A stretch of DNA of 64,000 nucleotides. It comes from Saccharopolyspora hordei. Its GTDB lineage: Bacteria > Actinomycetota > Actinomycetes > Mycobacteriales > Pseudonocardiaceae. The stretch is taken from contig NZ_JACCFJ010000001.1 in the NCBI RefSeq assembly GCF_013410345.1, forward strand, positions 248,001 through 312,000, given 5' to 3'. The notes beneath the pieces are model-generated. The model was given only the letters and a program-made list of their open reading frames with translations, was not told the origin of the DNA and did not search any database. The position numbers and the translations under genes are program-made. Shown in pieces: positions 55,894-64,000 of this stretch; positions within the stretch are counted from its first letter, which is position 1; every line of letters begins with the position of its first letter.

Positions 55894-56820
55894 TCATCGT
55901 TCCTGGTCGAGGGCGTTGCGCAGTGCGGCGATCTGGCCGCCCATCCACTGCACGTAGGTCGCGCCCGGGGGCGGGGTCTCGGTCATCTCCACGACCGGGA
56001 TCCCCTGCTGCTCGGCGGTGGAGCGCACGGTGCGGGTGACCGGGGACTCGGTCTGCGGGTTGTGGATGACGGCCGCCGCCTGCCCACTGCCGAGCGCGTT
56101 CTGCAGCTCCGCGACGGCGGCCGCCGACGGGTCGGTCTCGGCTTCGACGGCGTTGACGAAGGACGGCGGGGTGATGTCGCGCAGCCCGGCTGCTTCGACC
56201 AGGTAGTGCGCGATCGGCTCGGTGACGATCACCGGTCGGTCCCGGTGGGCGGCGGCGATCTCGTCGACCTGGGTCTGCAGCGCGCCGACCTCGCCGCGGA
56301 ACCGCTCGGCGGCCTGGCGGAACTGCTCGGCCTGCGCGGGCCGGAGCCGGCCGAGCTCGGCGGCCACCCGGTCGGCGACCTCCTGCACCACGTGCAGGTC
56401 GTACCAGACGTGCTCGTTCTGCGCGTGGTCGTGGTCGTGCCCGGCGTGCTCGCCCTCGTGCTCGGACTCGACGGCCGACACCGTGGGCTTCCCACCACCG
56501 CTGCCGAGGATCTGCTCGATGAACTCGTCGTAGCCGCCGCCGTTGAACACCACCAGGTCGGCGTCGGTGACCTCGGCGGCGTCCCGCGGGGTGCTCTCGT
56601 AGGAGTGCGGGTCGGCGCTGGGGTCGTCGATGATCGACTCGACCTCGACCGCGTCCCCGGCGACGGCCTGCACGACGCTGCCCCAGACACTGGTGGACAC
56701 GACGACCTTGACCTCGTCGCCGGGCGCGGCGCGCTCGCCGTTCCCGCAGGCGGCCAGGACCAGGGCGGCAGCGGTCAGCCCGGCCAGGGCAGTAGACGCA
56801 GAGCGACTGCGGGAGGTCAT
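55894..56820 (-). CDS. znuA: Zinc-binding lipoprotein of the ABC importer
   Basis: Cluster A-I metal-binding protein of 308 residues. Signal peptide with lipobox LAAC (Cys25), then a ZnuA/TroA fold: DPHSYESTP gives the first His ligand, a His-rich loop HEGEHAGHDHDHAQNEH marks zinc rather than manganese, and further ligands are in VTEPIAHYL (His) and in the C-lobe. The ATG at 56820 has AGGAG at good distance. A palindrome at 56874-56896 lies 54 bases upstream. Confidence 0.94.
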   Translation of the reverse strand: MTSRSRSASTALAGLTAAALVLAACGNGERAAPGDEVKVVVSTSVWGSVVQAVAGDAVEVESIIDDPSADPHSYESTPRDAAEVTDADLVVFNGGGYDEFIEQILGSGGGKPTVSAVESEHEGEHAGHDHDHAQNEHVWYDLHVVQEVADRVAAELGRLRPAQAEQFRQAAERFRGEVGALQTQVDEIAAAHRDRPVIVTEPIAHYLVEAAGLRDITPPSFVNAVEAETDPSAAAVAELQNALGSGQAAAVIHNPQTESPVTRTVRSTAEQQGIPVVEMTETPPPGATYVQWMGGQIAALRNALDQER

Positions 56821-56873
56821 CGAGCGCACTCCTAGGTGATCACTGTGCGCAGCAGGCTGACGGCTTACTGCGA

Positions 56874-56896
56874 ATGGTAACGGAAACCGTTGTCAT
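56874..56896. promoter_or_regulatory. Probable Zur operator upstream of znuA
   Basis: Arms atggtaacgg and ccgttgtcat, three bases apart, matching at eight of ten positions as an inverted repeat. The layout (ATG..AACGG..CCGTT..CAT) resembles Fur-family zinc-uptake-regulator boxes and its position before a zinc importer fits. Confidence 0.6.
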
Positions 56897-56952
56897 CTGC
56901 AGTCTAGACCTGCCCTCCGCCCCACTCCACCGAGTGGGTCACCCAGACACGC

Positions 56953-56984
56953 GGACGCCCCCGCCGGGACCAGCGGGGGCGTCC
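56953..56984 (-). terminator. Terminator after the sugar ABC ATPase gene
   Basis: Perfect 12-base arms ggacgcccccgc and gcgggggcgtcc with an eight-base loop, about 58 bases past the stop. Confidence 0.8.
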
Positions 56985-57041
56985 GAGCGCGACTGGTGCG
57001 CGAACCGGCTGCGCGCGGGCGCTCGGCCCGCGTCCGGGACC

Positions 57042-58136
<1,095 letters not shown>

Positions 58137-58168
58137 TGTGACGCACCTTTCACTGAACCGGTCCCGAA

Positions 58169-58197
58169 ACGGTAACCGCTGCGCACGCAAAGGTCAC
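58169..58197 (-). promoter_or_regulatory. Promoter of the sugar ABC ATPase gene
   Basis: On the minus strand, GTGACC (complement of 58192-58197), 17-base spacer, TACCGT (complement of 58169-58174). The start would be about 25-30 bases before the ATG, leaving room for the ribosome site. Confidence 0.5.
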
Positions 58198-58287
58198 CCC
58201 CTCTGATGACGTCTTTTCGTTGAGTGATCACGCGGCGTCGCTCCGTGTTCGGGACTCGAACAAGTGTGGGATATGCATCATGCGCAC

Positions 58288-58318
58288 TTCACCGGCCGGT
58301 ACTGAACCGTTACGGTTC
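58288..58318 (+). promoter_or_regulatory. Promoter and operator of the LacI gene
   Basis: TTCACC (58288-58293), 17 bases, TACGGT (58311-58316), six bases before the ATG: leaderless. The perfect inverted repeat gaaccg-tta-cggttc (58304-58318) covers the -10 box, so bound repressor would shut off its own gene. Confidence 0.65.
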
Positions 58319-58322
58319 CTGC

Positions 58323-59423
58323 ATGGCGCGGTCAACGAATGCCCGGCGGCCTGCGACGCTCGCCTCGCTCGCAGCTGAGCTCGGGGTGTCCAGGACCACG
58401 GTGTCGAATGCGTACAACCGTCCTGACCAGCTCTCACCCGAGCTGCGCAAGCGAGTGCTGGAGACAGCTCGCCGGCTCGGCTACCCCGGTCCGGACCCGG
58501 TGGCGCGCTCGTTGCGCACCCGCAAGGCCGGCGCGGTCGGGCTGCTGCTCACCGAGAACCTCTCCTACGCCTTCCGCGACCCGGGCGCGATCAGCTTCCT
58601 CGAAGGGCTGGCGCTGGCCTGCGAGGACGCCGGCCAGGGCCTGACGCTCATCCCGGCGAGCCCGGAGCGCGAGGACGTCGCCGCGGTGCACCGCGCCGGC
58701 GTCGACGGCTTCGTCGTCTACTCCGTCCCCGAGGACGACCCGCACCTGGCCGCGGTGCTCGAACGGCCGGTGCCCGCGGTGATCTGCGACCAACCGCGGC
58801 TGGACGGCGTGGACTGGGTCGGCCCGGACGACCGCAAGGCCATCAAGGGCATCGCCGACCACCTGATCGGGTTGGGCCACCGCCGCATCGGCGTGCTGTG
58901 CATGCGCTTGGCGCGCGGCCGCAACGACGGCCCGGCGTCCGTGCAGCGGCAGGCCAACGCCAGCTTCCACGTGCAGAAGGCCCGGTTGACCGCGCTGGCC
59001 GAGGAGTTCAGCGAGGCCGGTGTGGACTGGACGACGGTGCCGGTCGTGGAGCGCTTCGACCACACCGAGGCCTCTGGCGCGTCGGCGGCGGCGCAGCTGC
59101 TGGAGATCGACCCGGACATCACCGCGATCGTGTGCACGTCGGACATCCTGGCGCTGGGCGCGATCAGCGAAGCGCGCAGCCGCGGCCTGCGGGTGCCGGA
59201 AGACCTGACGGTCACCGGGTTCGACGGCATCCCGGAAGCCGAGCGCGCGGGCCTGACGACGGTGCGGCAGCCGTGGCTGGAGAAGGGCCGCGCGGCGGGC
59301 CGCCTCCTGCTGGAGACCGCCGAGCCGGGCCGGCCCCGCCAGATCCAGCTGGAGACCGAGCTCATCACCGGCTCCACCTCGGCCCCGCCCCGGAGCACCG
59401 AGGAGCGCTGGTTCGGCCCGTGA
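58323..59423 (+). CDS. LacI-family transcriptional regulator
   Basis: Repressor of 366 residues. The HTH (about 12-31, LASLAAELGVSRTTVSNAYN) is followed by the hinge ARRLGYPGPDPVARSLR and a periplasmic-binding-like ligand domain (about 65-345). It is divergent from the sugar ABC ATPase gene across 186 bases, so it may control both. The ligand is not evident. ATG at 58323 agrees with the N-terminus of the HTH and with a leaderless promoter. Confidence 0.92.
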   Translation: MARSTNARRPATLASLAAELGVSRTTVSNAYNRPDQLSPELRKRVLETARRLGYPGPDPVARSLRTRKAGAVGLLLTENLSYAFRDPGAISFLEGLALACEDAGQGLTLIPASPEREDVAAVHRAGVDGFVVYSVPEDDPHLAAVLERPVPAVICDQPRLDGVDWVGPDDRKAIKGIADHLIGLGHRRIGVLCMRLARGRNDGPASVQRQANASFHVQKARLTALAEEFSEAGVDWTTVPVVERFDHTEASGASAAAQLLEIDPDITAIVCTSDILALGAISEARSRGLRVPEDLTVTGFDGIPEAERAGLTTVRQPWLEKGRAAGRLLLETAEPGRPRQIQLETELITGSTSAPPRSTEERWFGP

Positions 59424-59517
59424 CGAGGGTCTGGACGCGGTCACTCCCGCCTGGAGCCGGCGAGGCGCCCCGCCGATTCCAGGTGGGACTGGCGCCTGCC
59501 CGCGTCCCGGGGTGCGG

Positions 59518-61170
59518 TCAGTAGTTCTCCCACTCGCCCTGGGCGTGCTGGAGGATCGTCGGGTGCATCAGCGTCGACGGCTCCATGCCGGGGATCCTGG
59601 TGCGGTCCGGGGGGAACGTCGCCGCGGCGCGCAGCGTCGCGGCGTCCAGGGAACGCAGCGGCGGGACGTCGCTCGGGAGGCGCAGTTCCGGTGCGCCCGG
59701 GGAGGCGAGCGGGCTCCGCACCGCAACGTCCGTCGGAGCTGCGCCCCCCTGCGGTGCGGGGTCGTCGCCGGGGGTGGTGGCGAGGTGGAAGCCCCACTCG
59801 CCGAAGCTGGGGACCGTCACCGCGTACGGGACGGTGCGCAGGTCCACCGCGCGCATGGTGGCCTCGACGCACCAGAACGCCTGGGGCGCGAAGTACGGCG
59901 AGCCCGCCTGCACCACCACTCGCGCGTCGCCGGCCATGGCGTGCCGGACCAGGCCGTAGAACTCCGTCGAGTACAGCTTCGCGGTGGCCGTGGAGTCGGG
60001 GTCGGGCATGTCCACCAGCACCACGTCGTAGCGGTCCCGGTTCTCCCGCAGCCAGGTGAAGGCGTCCTCGGCGACCATGCGCACCCGCGGGTCGTCGAAG
60101 GCGTGCCCGTTCAGGGAAGCCACCCGCGGGTCGTCGCGAGCGATCTGCAGCACCGCGGGGTCCAGCTCCACCAGCGTCACCTCGCGGACGTCCGGGTAGC
60201 GCAGCACCTCCCGCAGCGCCAGCCCGTCCCCGCCGCCGAGCACCAGGACGCGACCGCGGGGGCCCGCCATCGCCGGGTGCACCATCGCCTCGTGGTAGCG
60301 GTACTCGTCCAGCGAGCTGAACTGCAGGTCCCCGTTGAGGTACAGGCGGGTGTCGGTGTTGCCGCTCAACGACACCGACTCGGTGAGCACGACCTCCTGG
60401 TAGGGCGTGCGCTCGGCGTGCACCACGGGGTCGGCGTACAGCGCCTGCCGCGCGGTGACCTCGAAGTCCTCGGCGAACGCGTACGCGCCCACCAGGGCCC
60501 CGCCGACCAGCACGGACGCACCGGTCAGCAGCAGCACGGCGCGCTTGGACAGCTCGCGGCGGAACACCGACAGCACCAGCCCGAGCCCGGCCACGGCGTT
60601 CACCATGCCGACCGCCAGCGCCCCCTGCACCTGGCCGAACAGCGGCAGCAGCAGGAACGGGAACGCCAGGCCACCCACCAGGCCACCGACGTAGTCGGCG
60701 GCGAACAGGTCCGCGACCGCCGAGCCCGCGTCCTGCCGGCGGATCCGCTGCAGCAGCACCATGAGCAGCGGGATCTCCGCACCGATCAGCACGCCCAGGA
60801 CCAGCGCGGTCGCGATCAGCGCCGGGGTGTAGAGGCTCAGCCAGGCGAAGGCCGCGTAGAGCAGCAGCACGCTGAGCCCGCCGAGCAGCGCCAGCAGCAG
60901 CTCGATCGCGGCGAACGCCTCGGCCGCCCGGCGCTGCAGGGGCTTCGCGGCCAGCGCGCCGACGCCCATCGCGAAGACCATCAGCGACACCACGATCGAC
61001 GCCTGGCCGACGGTGTCGCCGATCAGGTAGCTGCCCAGCGCGACCAGCGCTAGCTCGTAGACCAGGCCGCAGGCGGCGCAGACGAACACCGCCACCAGCA
61101 CGGCGGTCCGGGCGAGCCGGCCGCGCGGCGCGCGGGTGGCGGTGTCGGGTTCGGCGGCGGTCGCCGTCAC
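59518..61170 (-). CDS. Membrane-anchored spermidine-synthase-like aminopropyltransferase
   Basis: Protein of 550 residues. Seven or so transmembrane helices (about 20-235) precede a polyamine aminopropyltransferase domain (about 265-500). The nucleotide-binding motif LVLGGGDGLALREV, the following VELDPAV acid and VVLVDMPDPDS, with the catalytic Asp, are all there. Members of this fusion are common in actinobacteria, and their product has not been settled. The last 60 residues (about 490-550) carry no clear domain. It is the final gene of a five-gene operon, its start overlapping the DUF350 stop by four bases (61167-61170). Confidence 0.88.
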   Translation of the reverse strand: MTATAAEPDTATRAPRGRLARTAVLVAVFVCAACGLVYELALVALGSYLIGDTVGQASIVVSLMVFAMGVGALAAKPLQRRAAEAFAAIELLLALLGGLSVLLLYAAFAWLSLYTPALIATALVLGVLIGAEIPLLMVLLQRIRRQDAGSAVADLFAADYVGGLVGGLAFPFLLLPLFGQVQGALAVGMVNAVAGLGLVLSVFRRELSKRAVLLLTGASVLVGGALVGAYAFAEDFEVTARQALYADPVVHAERTPYQEVVLTESVSLSGNTDTRLYLNGDLQFSSLDEYRYHEAMVHPAMAGPRGRVLVLGGGDGLALREVLRYPDVREVTLVELDPAVLQIARDDPRVASLNGHAFDDPRVRMVAEDAFTWLRENRDRYDVVLVDMPDPDSTATAKLYSTEFYGLVRHAMAGDARVVVQAGSPYFAPQAFWCVEATMRAVDLRTVPYAVTVPSFGEWGFHLATTPGDDPAPQGGAAPTDVAVRSPLASPGAPELRLPSDVPPLRSLDAATLRAAATFPPDRTRIPGMEPSTLMHPTILQHAQGEWENY

Positions 61171-61592
61171 CAGATCGCCGCGGCGATGATCACCGCGATC
61201 ACCAGGTGGGCGCCCGCCGACACCCAGGTGGCCGGGTGCAGGTCCGGGGTGGCCAGCTCTTCCCCGAGCTTGCCCGGGGTGATCGCGTCGACCAGCAGGA
61301 ACGACAGGCTCATCAGGATCAGCCCGAGGATGCCGTAGGCGAGGGTGCCGACCAGCCCGGCGACCAGGTCGTCGGAGCTGGCCGCGATCGCCGTGGTCAG
61401 GATGATCCCGACGCCGAGCAGGCCGGAGACCAGCAGCAGCGCCGCGTTGGGGTTGCGCTGCACCCAGATCAGGTCGCGGAGCCTGCCCGGGGTGGCCAGG
61501 TCGACGAGCACGTAGCCGAGCGCCATCATCGCCACGCCGACCACCCCGTAGGCGACCGCGGCGAGCAAACCGGCGAGGAGTTGCTGGAGCAA
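61167..61592 (-). CDS. DUF350 membrane protein
   Basis: Protein of 141 residues with four membrane helices in two similar halves (about 8-30, 45-66, 75-98, 117-138). Each half has a VDLATPG- or VDAITPG-type loop, giving the internal duplication typical of DUF350. Function unknown. Fourth gene of the operon and translationally coupled to the aminopropyltransferase. Confidence 0.9.
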   Translation of the reverse strand: MLQQLLAGLLAAVAYGVVGVAMMALGYVLVDLATPGRLRDLIWVQRNPNAALLLVSGLLGVGIILTTAIAASSDDLVAGLVGTLAYGILGLILMSLSFLLVDAITPGKLGEELATPDLHPATWVSAGAHLVIAVIIAAAIW

Positions 61593-61623
61593 GGTGGTGT
61601 CCTTCTCGTGTCGTGTGCGGGGG

Positions 61624-62553
61624 TCAACGGCCAGGACCGGGCGGCCACGGCGGTGGCTGCGGCGGCCGACCGGGAGGTGGGGCCTGTCCGGGGAACGGGC
61701 CGGGCGGTCCGGCCGGTGGCGGCCCCGGCGGTCCGGCCGGTGGCGGCCCCGGCGGCCCCGGCGGAGGCGGACCGGGCGGCGGCCCCGGAGGCGGCGGTGC
61801 CGGGGTGTCCGATGCGGCCCCCTGCCGGGACCGCGCGCGGAAGCCGAGCACCAGCGCCACCACCGCGACGGCGCCCAGCCCGCCGAGGGACCCCCAGAGC
61901 ATCCAGCTCGACGAGCCCGCCCCGCCCGCGGGCGGCAACGGCGGCACCGCGCCGCTGCCCGGCGCCTCGCCCGGCTCCGGCGGGGCGGTCAGCGCACCCC
62001 GCTCCACCAGCAGCAGCGGCAGTCCCAGCGCCGCCTGCCCGGTGACCGACACCGGCTCCTCGGCCAGGGCGTCCGCGGTGACGCCCAGCTCCACGAAGTC
62101 CGACTGCGTCGGCAGCGGCCGCAGGTCCGGCGAGCCCGACACCCGGACGGCGGCGGCGTCCGGGTCGTCCCCGGAGCCCAGGGCGACCACCACCTCGACC
62201 TCGGCCCAGCGCGGGCAGGTGTCGGCCGGGACGCCCGGGCCCCGGCTGGAGCCCTGGTCGGCCTGCTTCGTCGACCCGTCGACGAGCTTCCAGCCGAAGC
62301 ACACCCCGTGCACCCGCTCGGAGGCGGCCAGGCCCTGCGCGAGCTGCTGGGAGTCGGCGGGCAGGAACCGCTGGACCGGCGGGCCGGTGTAGGTCCGTCC
62401 TTCGGAGTAGACGGCGGTGTCCTCGGAGGTGAACTGCGTCTGCTCCCCACCGCCGCCGAGCGCGCCCGTGAGGCCGCCGACGACGCCGACCCCCACGAAG
62501 GCGGCCAGCACGGCGCCCGGGACGCGCCACTGCCGAGCGGGCCTGGGCGTCAT
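61624..62553 (-). CDS. Membrane protein with proline-rich cytoplasmic tail, unknown function
   Basis: Protein of 309 residues. N-terminal membrane helix or uncleaved signal (about 11-33), an extracellular region (about 35-235) with two Cys (CFGW and DTCPRW), a second membrane helix (about 237-257) and a tail of repeated GPPPAGPPGP motifs. No recognised family. The extracellular domain with two Cys could be a ligand-binding unit. Its ATG is in the stop of the DUF4247 gene; DUF350 follows after 31 bases. Confidence 0.75.
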   Translation of the reverse strand: MTPRPARQWRVPGAVLAAFVGVGVVGGLTGALGGGGEQTQFTSEDTAVYSEGRTYTGPPVQRFLPADSQQLAQGLAASERVHGVCFGWKLVDGSTKQADQGSSRGPGVPADTCPRWAEVEVVVALGSGDDPDAAAVRVSGSPDLRPLPTQSDFVELGVTADALAEEPVSVTGQAALGLPLLLVERGALTAPPEPGEAPGSGAVPPLPPAGGAGSSSWMLWGSLGGLGAVAVVALVLGFRARSRQGAASDTPAPPPPGPPPGPPPPGPPGPPPAGPPGPPPAGPPGPFPGQAPPPGRPPQPPPWPPGPGR

Positions 62554-62987
62554 TTGCCGGCTCCCGGACCGCGTCCGCGGAAGCTCTCGCCGTGCGGGCT
62601 GGTCCAGCCCCAGACCCCGCCGAGGCGGGAGTGGTAGCGGCGGTAGGCGTGGTCGACGTCCAGCACGTGGACGACCGAGCCGCGCAGGTGCGGCTGGACC
62701 ACCACGGCGTCGTCGGGGTACCGCAGGTAGATGCCGGTGGAGTCGTGGTACCGCGCCTGCGGCCGCCACTTCGAGCTGATCTGGAACGCCACCGCGCTCG
62801 GCGCCAGCGGGCTGGTGTAGGCGCGGTTGTCGGAGTCGCCCGGCAGGTCCAGGTGCGCGGCCCGGGTGAAGTGCTTGTCGACGTAGCCGCGCGGGCCGGT
62901 GCCGGTGGAGAAGATCGTGACCAGGCCGATGATCAGCGCGAGCACCGCAGCGGCGCCGGCGATCGCGAACCAGAACTTGGGTTTCAC
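62550..62987 (-). CDS. DUF4247 membrane-anchored protein
   Basis: Protein of 145 residues. An N-terminal helix (about 5-27) anchors an extracellular domain with GYVDKHF, IYLRYPDDAVVV and VLDVDHAYRRYHS, typical of DUF4247. Function unknown. Second gene of the operon; three bases after DUF4178, and the stop overlaps the next start. Confidence 0.87.
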   Translation of the reverse strand: MKPKFWFAIAGAAAVLALIIGLVTIFSTGTGPRGYVDKHFTRAAHLDLPGDSDNRAYTSPLAPSAVAFQISSKWRPQARYHDSTGIYLRYPDDAVVVQPHLRGSVVHVLDVDHAYRRYHSRLGGVWGWTSPHGESFRGRGPGAGK

Positions 62988-62990
62988 AGG

Positions 62991-63608
62991 TCAGCTCGCA
63001 GCGGGGTAGATGATCACGTCGTAGCGACTGAGCGCCTCGCCGGTGCTGGCTTCCCAGGCGGCACCGCCGTAGGACTCGAAGCCCAGCAGGGCGCCGTCCG
63101 ACGACTGGTAGTCGTGGTAGCGCACGGTGCCGCGCTCGGCGAGGCCGGTGGTGGCCTCGCTGCGGAACTCGGCGCTGCCGGACTCCTCGGAGTGGTAGGT
63201 GCGGCCGCCGAAGCTGATGGTCTTCGGGCCCGGCTCACCAGCGTCGTCCACCGGTGTCCACAGCGAGAGGATCAGGTCGGGGTCCTCCTCGACGGCCAGC
63301 CACACCTGGGTGCCCTGGGCGTCGTCGAGCAGGTGCTCCGACCAGGTCCAGCCGCCTTCGGACAACCGCAGGGTGCCGCGCACGGTGTACGTGCGGCCGC
63401 GCACCTCGACGATGTCACCGGCCTTCAGCGCACGCGGGTCGCCGCGCAGCGAGTCCTGGTCGCCGGTGTGGAAGGGGTCGGTGGGGCGCGGCTGCTCCTG
63501 CGGCCGGGCCGCGGCCCGCTTGGCACGCAGCCCGAAGACGACGGCGACCACCGCGAGGACGACCAGCACGATGATGACGACGACCAGCGTCGCGATCAGA
63601 CCGTTCAC
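62991..63608 (-). CDS. DUF4178 membrane-anchored protein
   Basis: Protein of 205 residues. One N-terminal membrane helix (about 5-27), a polar linker and a DUF4178 domain (about 55-200) with LKAGDIVEVRGRTYTVRGTL, WSEHLLDD and RYHDYQSSDGALLGFESYG. Function unknown. First gene of the operon; its promoter must be in 63609-63700, where no clear boxes were seen. Confidence 0.88.
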   Translation of the reverse strand: MNGLIATLVVVIIVLVVLAVVAVVFGLRAKRAAARPQEQPRPTDPFHTGDQDSLRGDPRALKAGDIVEVRGRTYTVRGTLRLSEGGWTWSEHLLDDAQGTQVWLAVEEDPDLILSLWTPVDDAGEPGPKTISFGGRTYHSEESGSAEFRSEATTGLAERGTVRYHDYQSSDGALLGFESYGGAAWEASTGEALSRYDVIIYPAAS

Positions 63609-63700
63609 CCCTGAGCCCTTCCCTCGGCACGAGCGTGCGGCACAGAGGGTATTAGCGGGCGTCCGATCGGATGACCCGAATCGCCCAAATCGTGACCAGC

Positions 63701-63732
63701 GTCCCCGGCGGAGCGCACGCTCCGCCGGGGAC
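63701..63732 (-). terminator. Terminator after the GH15 gene
   Basis: Perfect 14-base arms gtccccggcggagc and gctccgccggggac around gcac, 12 bases past the stop. Confidence 0.8.
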
Positions 63733-63744
63733 CCGGTCAGCCGG

Positions 63745-64000
63745 TCACGCCGACAGCAGCTGGGCGCAGCGGATCAGGCCCAGGTGCGAGTAGGCCTGCG
63801 GGTGGTTGCCCAGGGAGCGCTCCGCGATCGGGTCGTACTCCTCGGACAGCAGGCCGGTCGGGCCCGCGGTGTCCACGATCTGCTGGAACAGCTCCTCGGC
63901 CTCGGTGCGGCGGCCGATCAGCAGGTACGCCTCGATCAGCCAGGCCGCGCAGAGGTGGAACCCGCCCTCGTCACCGGGCAGGCCGTCGTCGCGGCGGTAG
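63745..64000 (-). CDS. C-terminal end of a GH15 glucoamylase/trehalase-like protein (5' part missing)
   Basis: Only the last 85 or so residues are in the window. They read GDEGGFHLCAAWLIEAYLL, then EAEELFQQIV, LLSEEYDP and LGNHPQAYSHLGLI, which are the closing alpha/alpha-barrel helices of GH15 proteins, including a conserved Glu in SEEYDP. Actinobacterial members include trehalases and glucoamylases; the substrate cannot be told from this part. Confidence 0.88.
   Translation of the reverse strand, partial: YRRDDGLPGDEGGFHLCAAWLIEAYLLIGRRTEAEELFQQIVDTAGPTGLLSEEYDPIAERSLGNHPQAYSHLGLIRCAQLLSA

Noticed and set aside
56899..56914. gtctagacc core resembling a dre site between znuA and the sugar ABC ATPase.
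   Set aside because: Flanks do not match the dre consensus, and the site is behind the ATPase gene and not before a sugar gene; likely chance.

Overview
The window is about 72% G+C, with GTG and TTG starts, GGAGG-type ribosome binding sites, several apparently leaderless genes and typical actinobacterial families (EspG, WXG/ESX neighbourhood, DUF3263, DUF3159, AfsR-type regulator, PspC, FUSC). It looks like the chromosome of a filamentous actinomycete of the Pseudonocardiaceae; Saccharopolyspora or a relative is my best guess, which is an inference from gene content only. The stretch from groEL to thiE keeps gene neighbours that, from memory, are also together in Mycobacterium tuberculosis (around Rv0414c-Rv0440), so most of it is old core chromosome.

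Layout. 1-7408: an aerobic CO-dehydrogenase-like molybdenum hydroxylase locus on the minus strand (MoxR ATPase, VWA protein, XdhC, then the 2Fe-2S subunit and a form-II large subunit that runs off the left edge), with a transglutaminase-like gene inserted on the plus strand. 7582-11288: SUFU-domain protein, PspC-domain protein, secreted GH84 N-acetylglucosaminidase and CutC. 11398-14828: groEL under two CIRCE operators, a membrane Ser/Thr kinase and a cold-shock protein. 15179-23956: AIM24 protein, moeA, a membrane protein resembling M48 peptidases with a broken zinc motif, psd-pssA and a two-domain AAA ATPase. 23967-33940: LytR_C and DUF3263 proteins, peptide deformylase and the thiamine genes thiC-thiD, thiO-thiS-thiG and thiE, with two TPP riboswitches; an FUSC-type membrane protein lies between. 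34037-41613: secreted S1 protease, membrane protein, a DasR-like GntR regulator divergent from a SIS-domain sugar-phosphate enzyme with a dre-like operator, an amidohydrolase, an N-acetylglucosamine-kinase-like gene and a DapA homologue. 41645-49693: DUF3159, EspG-like and long proline-rich proteins, an SGNH hydrolase and an AfsR-like regulator.

49978-54122 is the accessory part: an ADP-ribosylglycohydrolase-like protein with altered metal-site residues, a two-TM potassium channel, an IS30-family element that sits exactly inside a repeated intergenic palindrome, and an IS5-family element. 54173-59423: a znuACB zinc importer behind a probable Zur operator, a MsiK/UgpC-type sugar ABC ATPase, and a LacI regulator whose operator covers its own -10 box. 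59518-63608: a five-gene minus-strand operon (DUF4178, DUF4247, a proline-tailed membrane protein, DUF350, a membrane-anchored aminopropyltransferase) that is the best candidate here for a poorly described system, probably polyamine- and envelope-related. The right edge holds the end of a GH15 glucoamylase/trehalase-like gene.

I saw no rRNA or tRNA gene and no CRISPR array. Most supported points are single genes of known families; the regulatory sites, palindromic repeats and degenerate enzymes are read directly from sequence, and their functions are inference.
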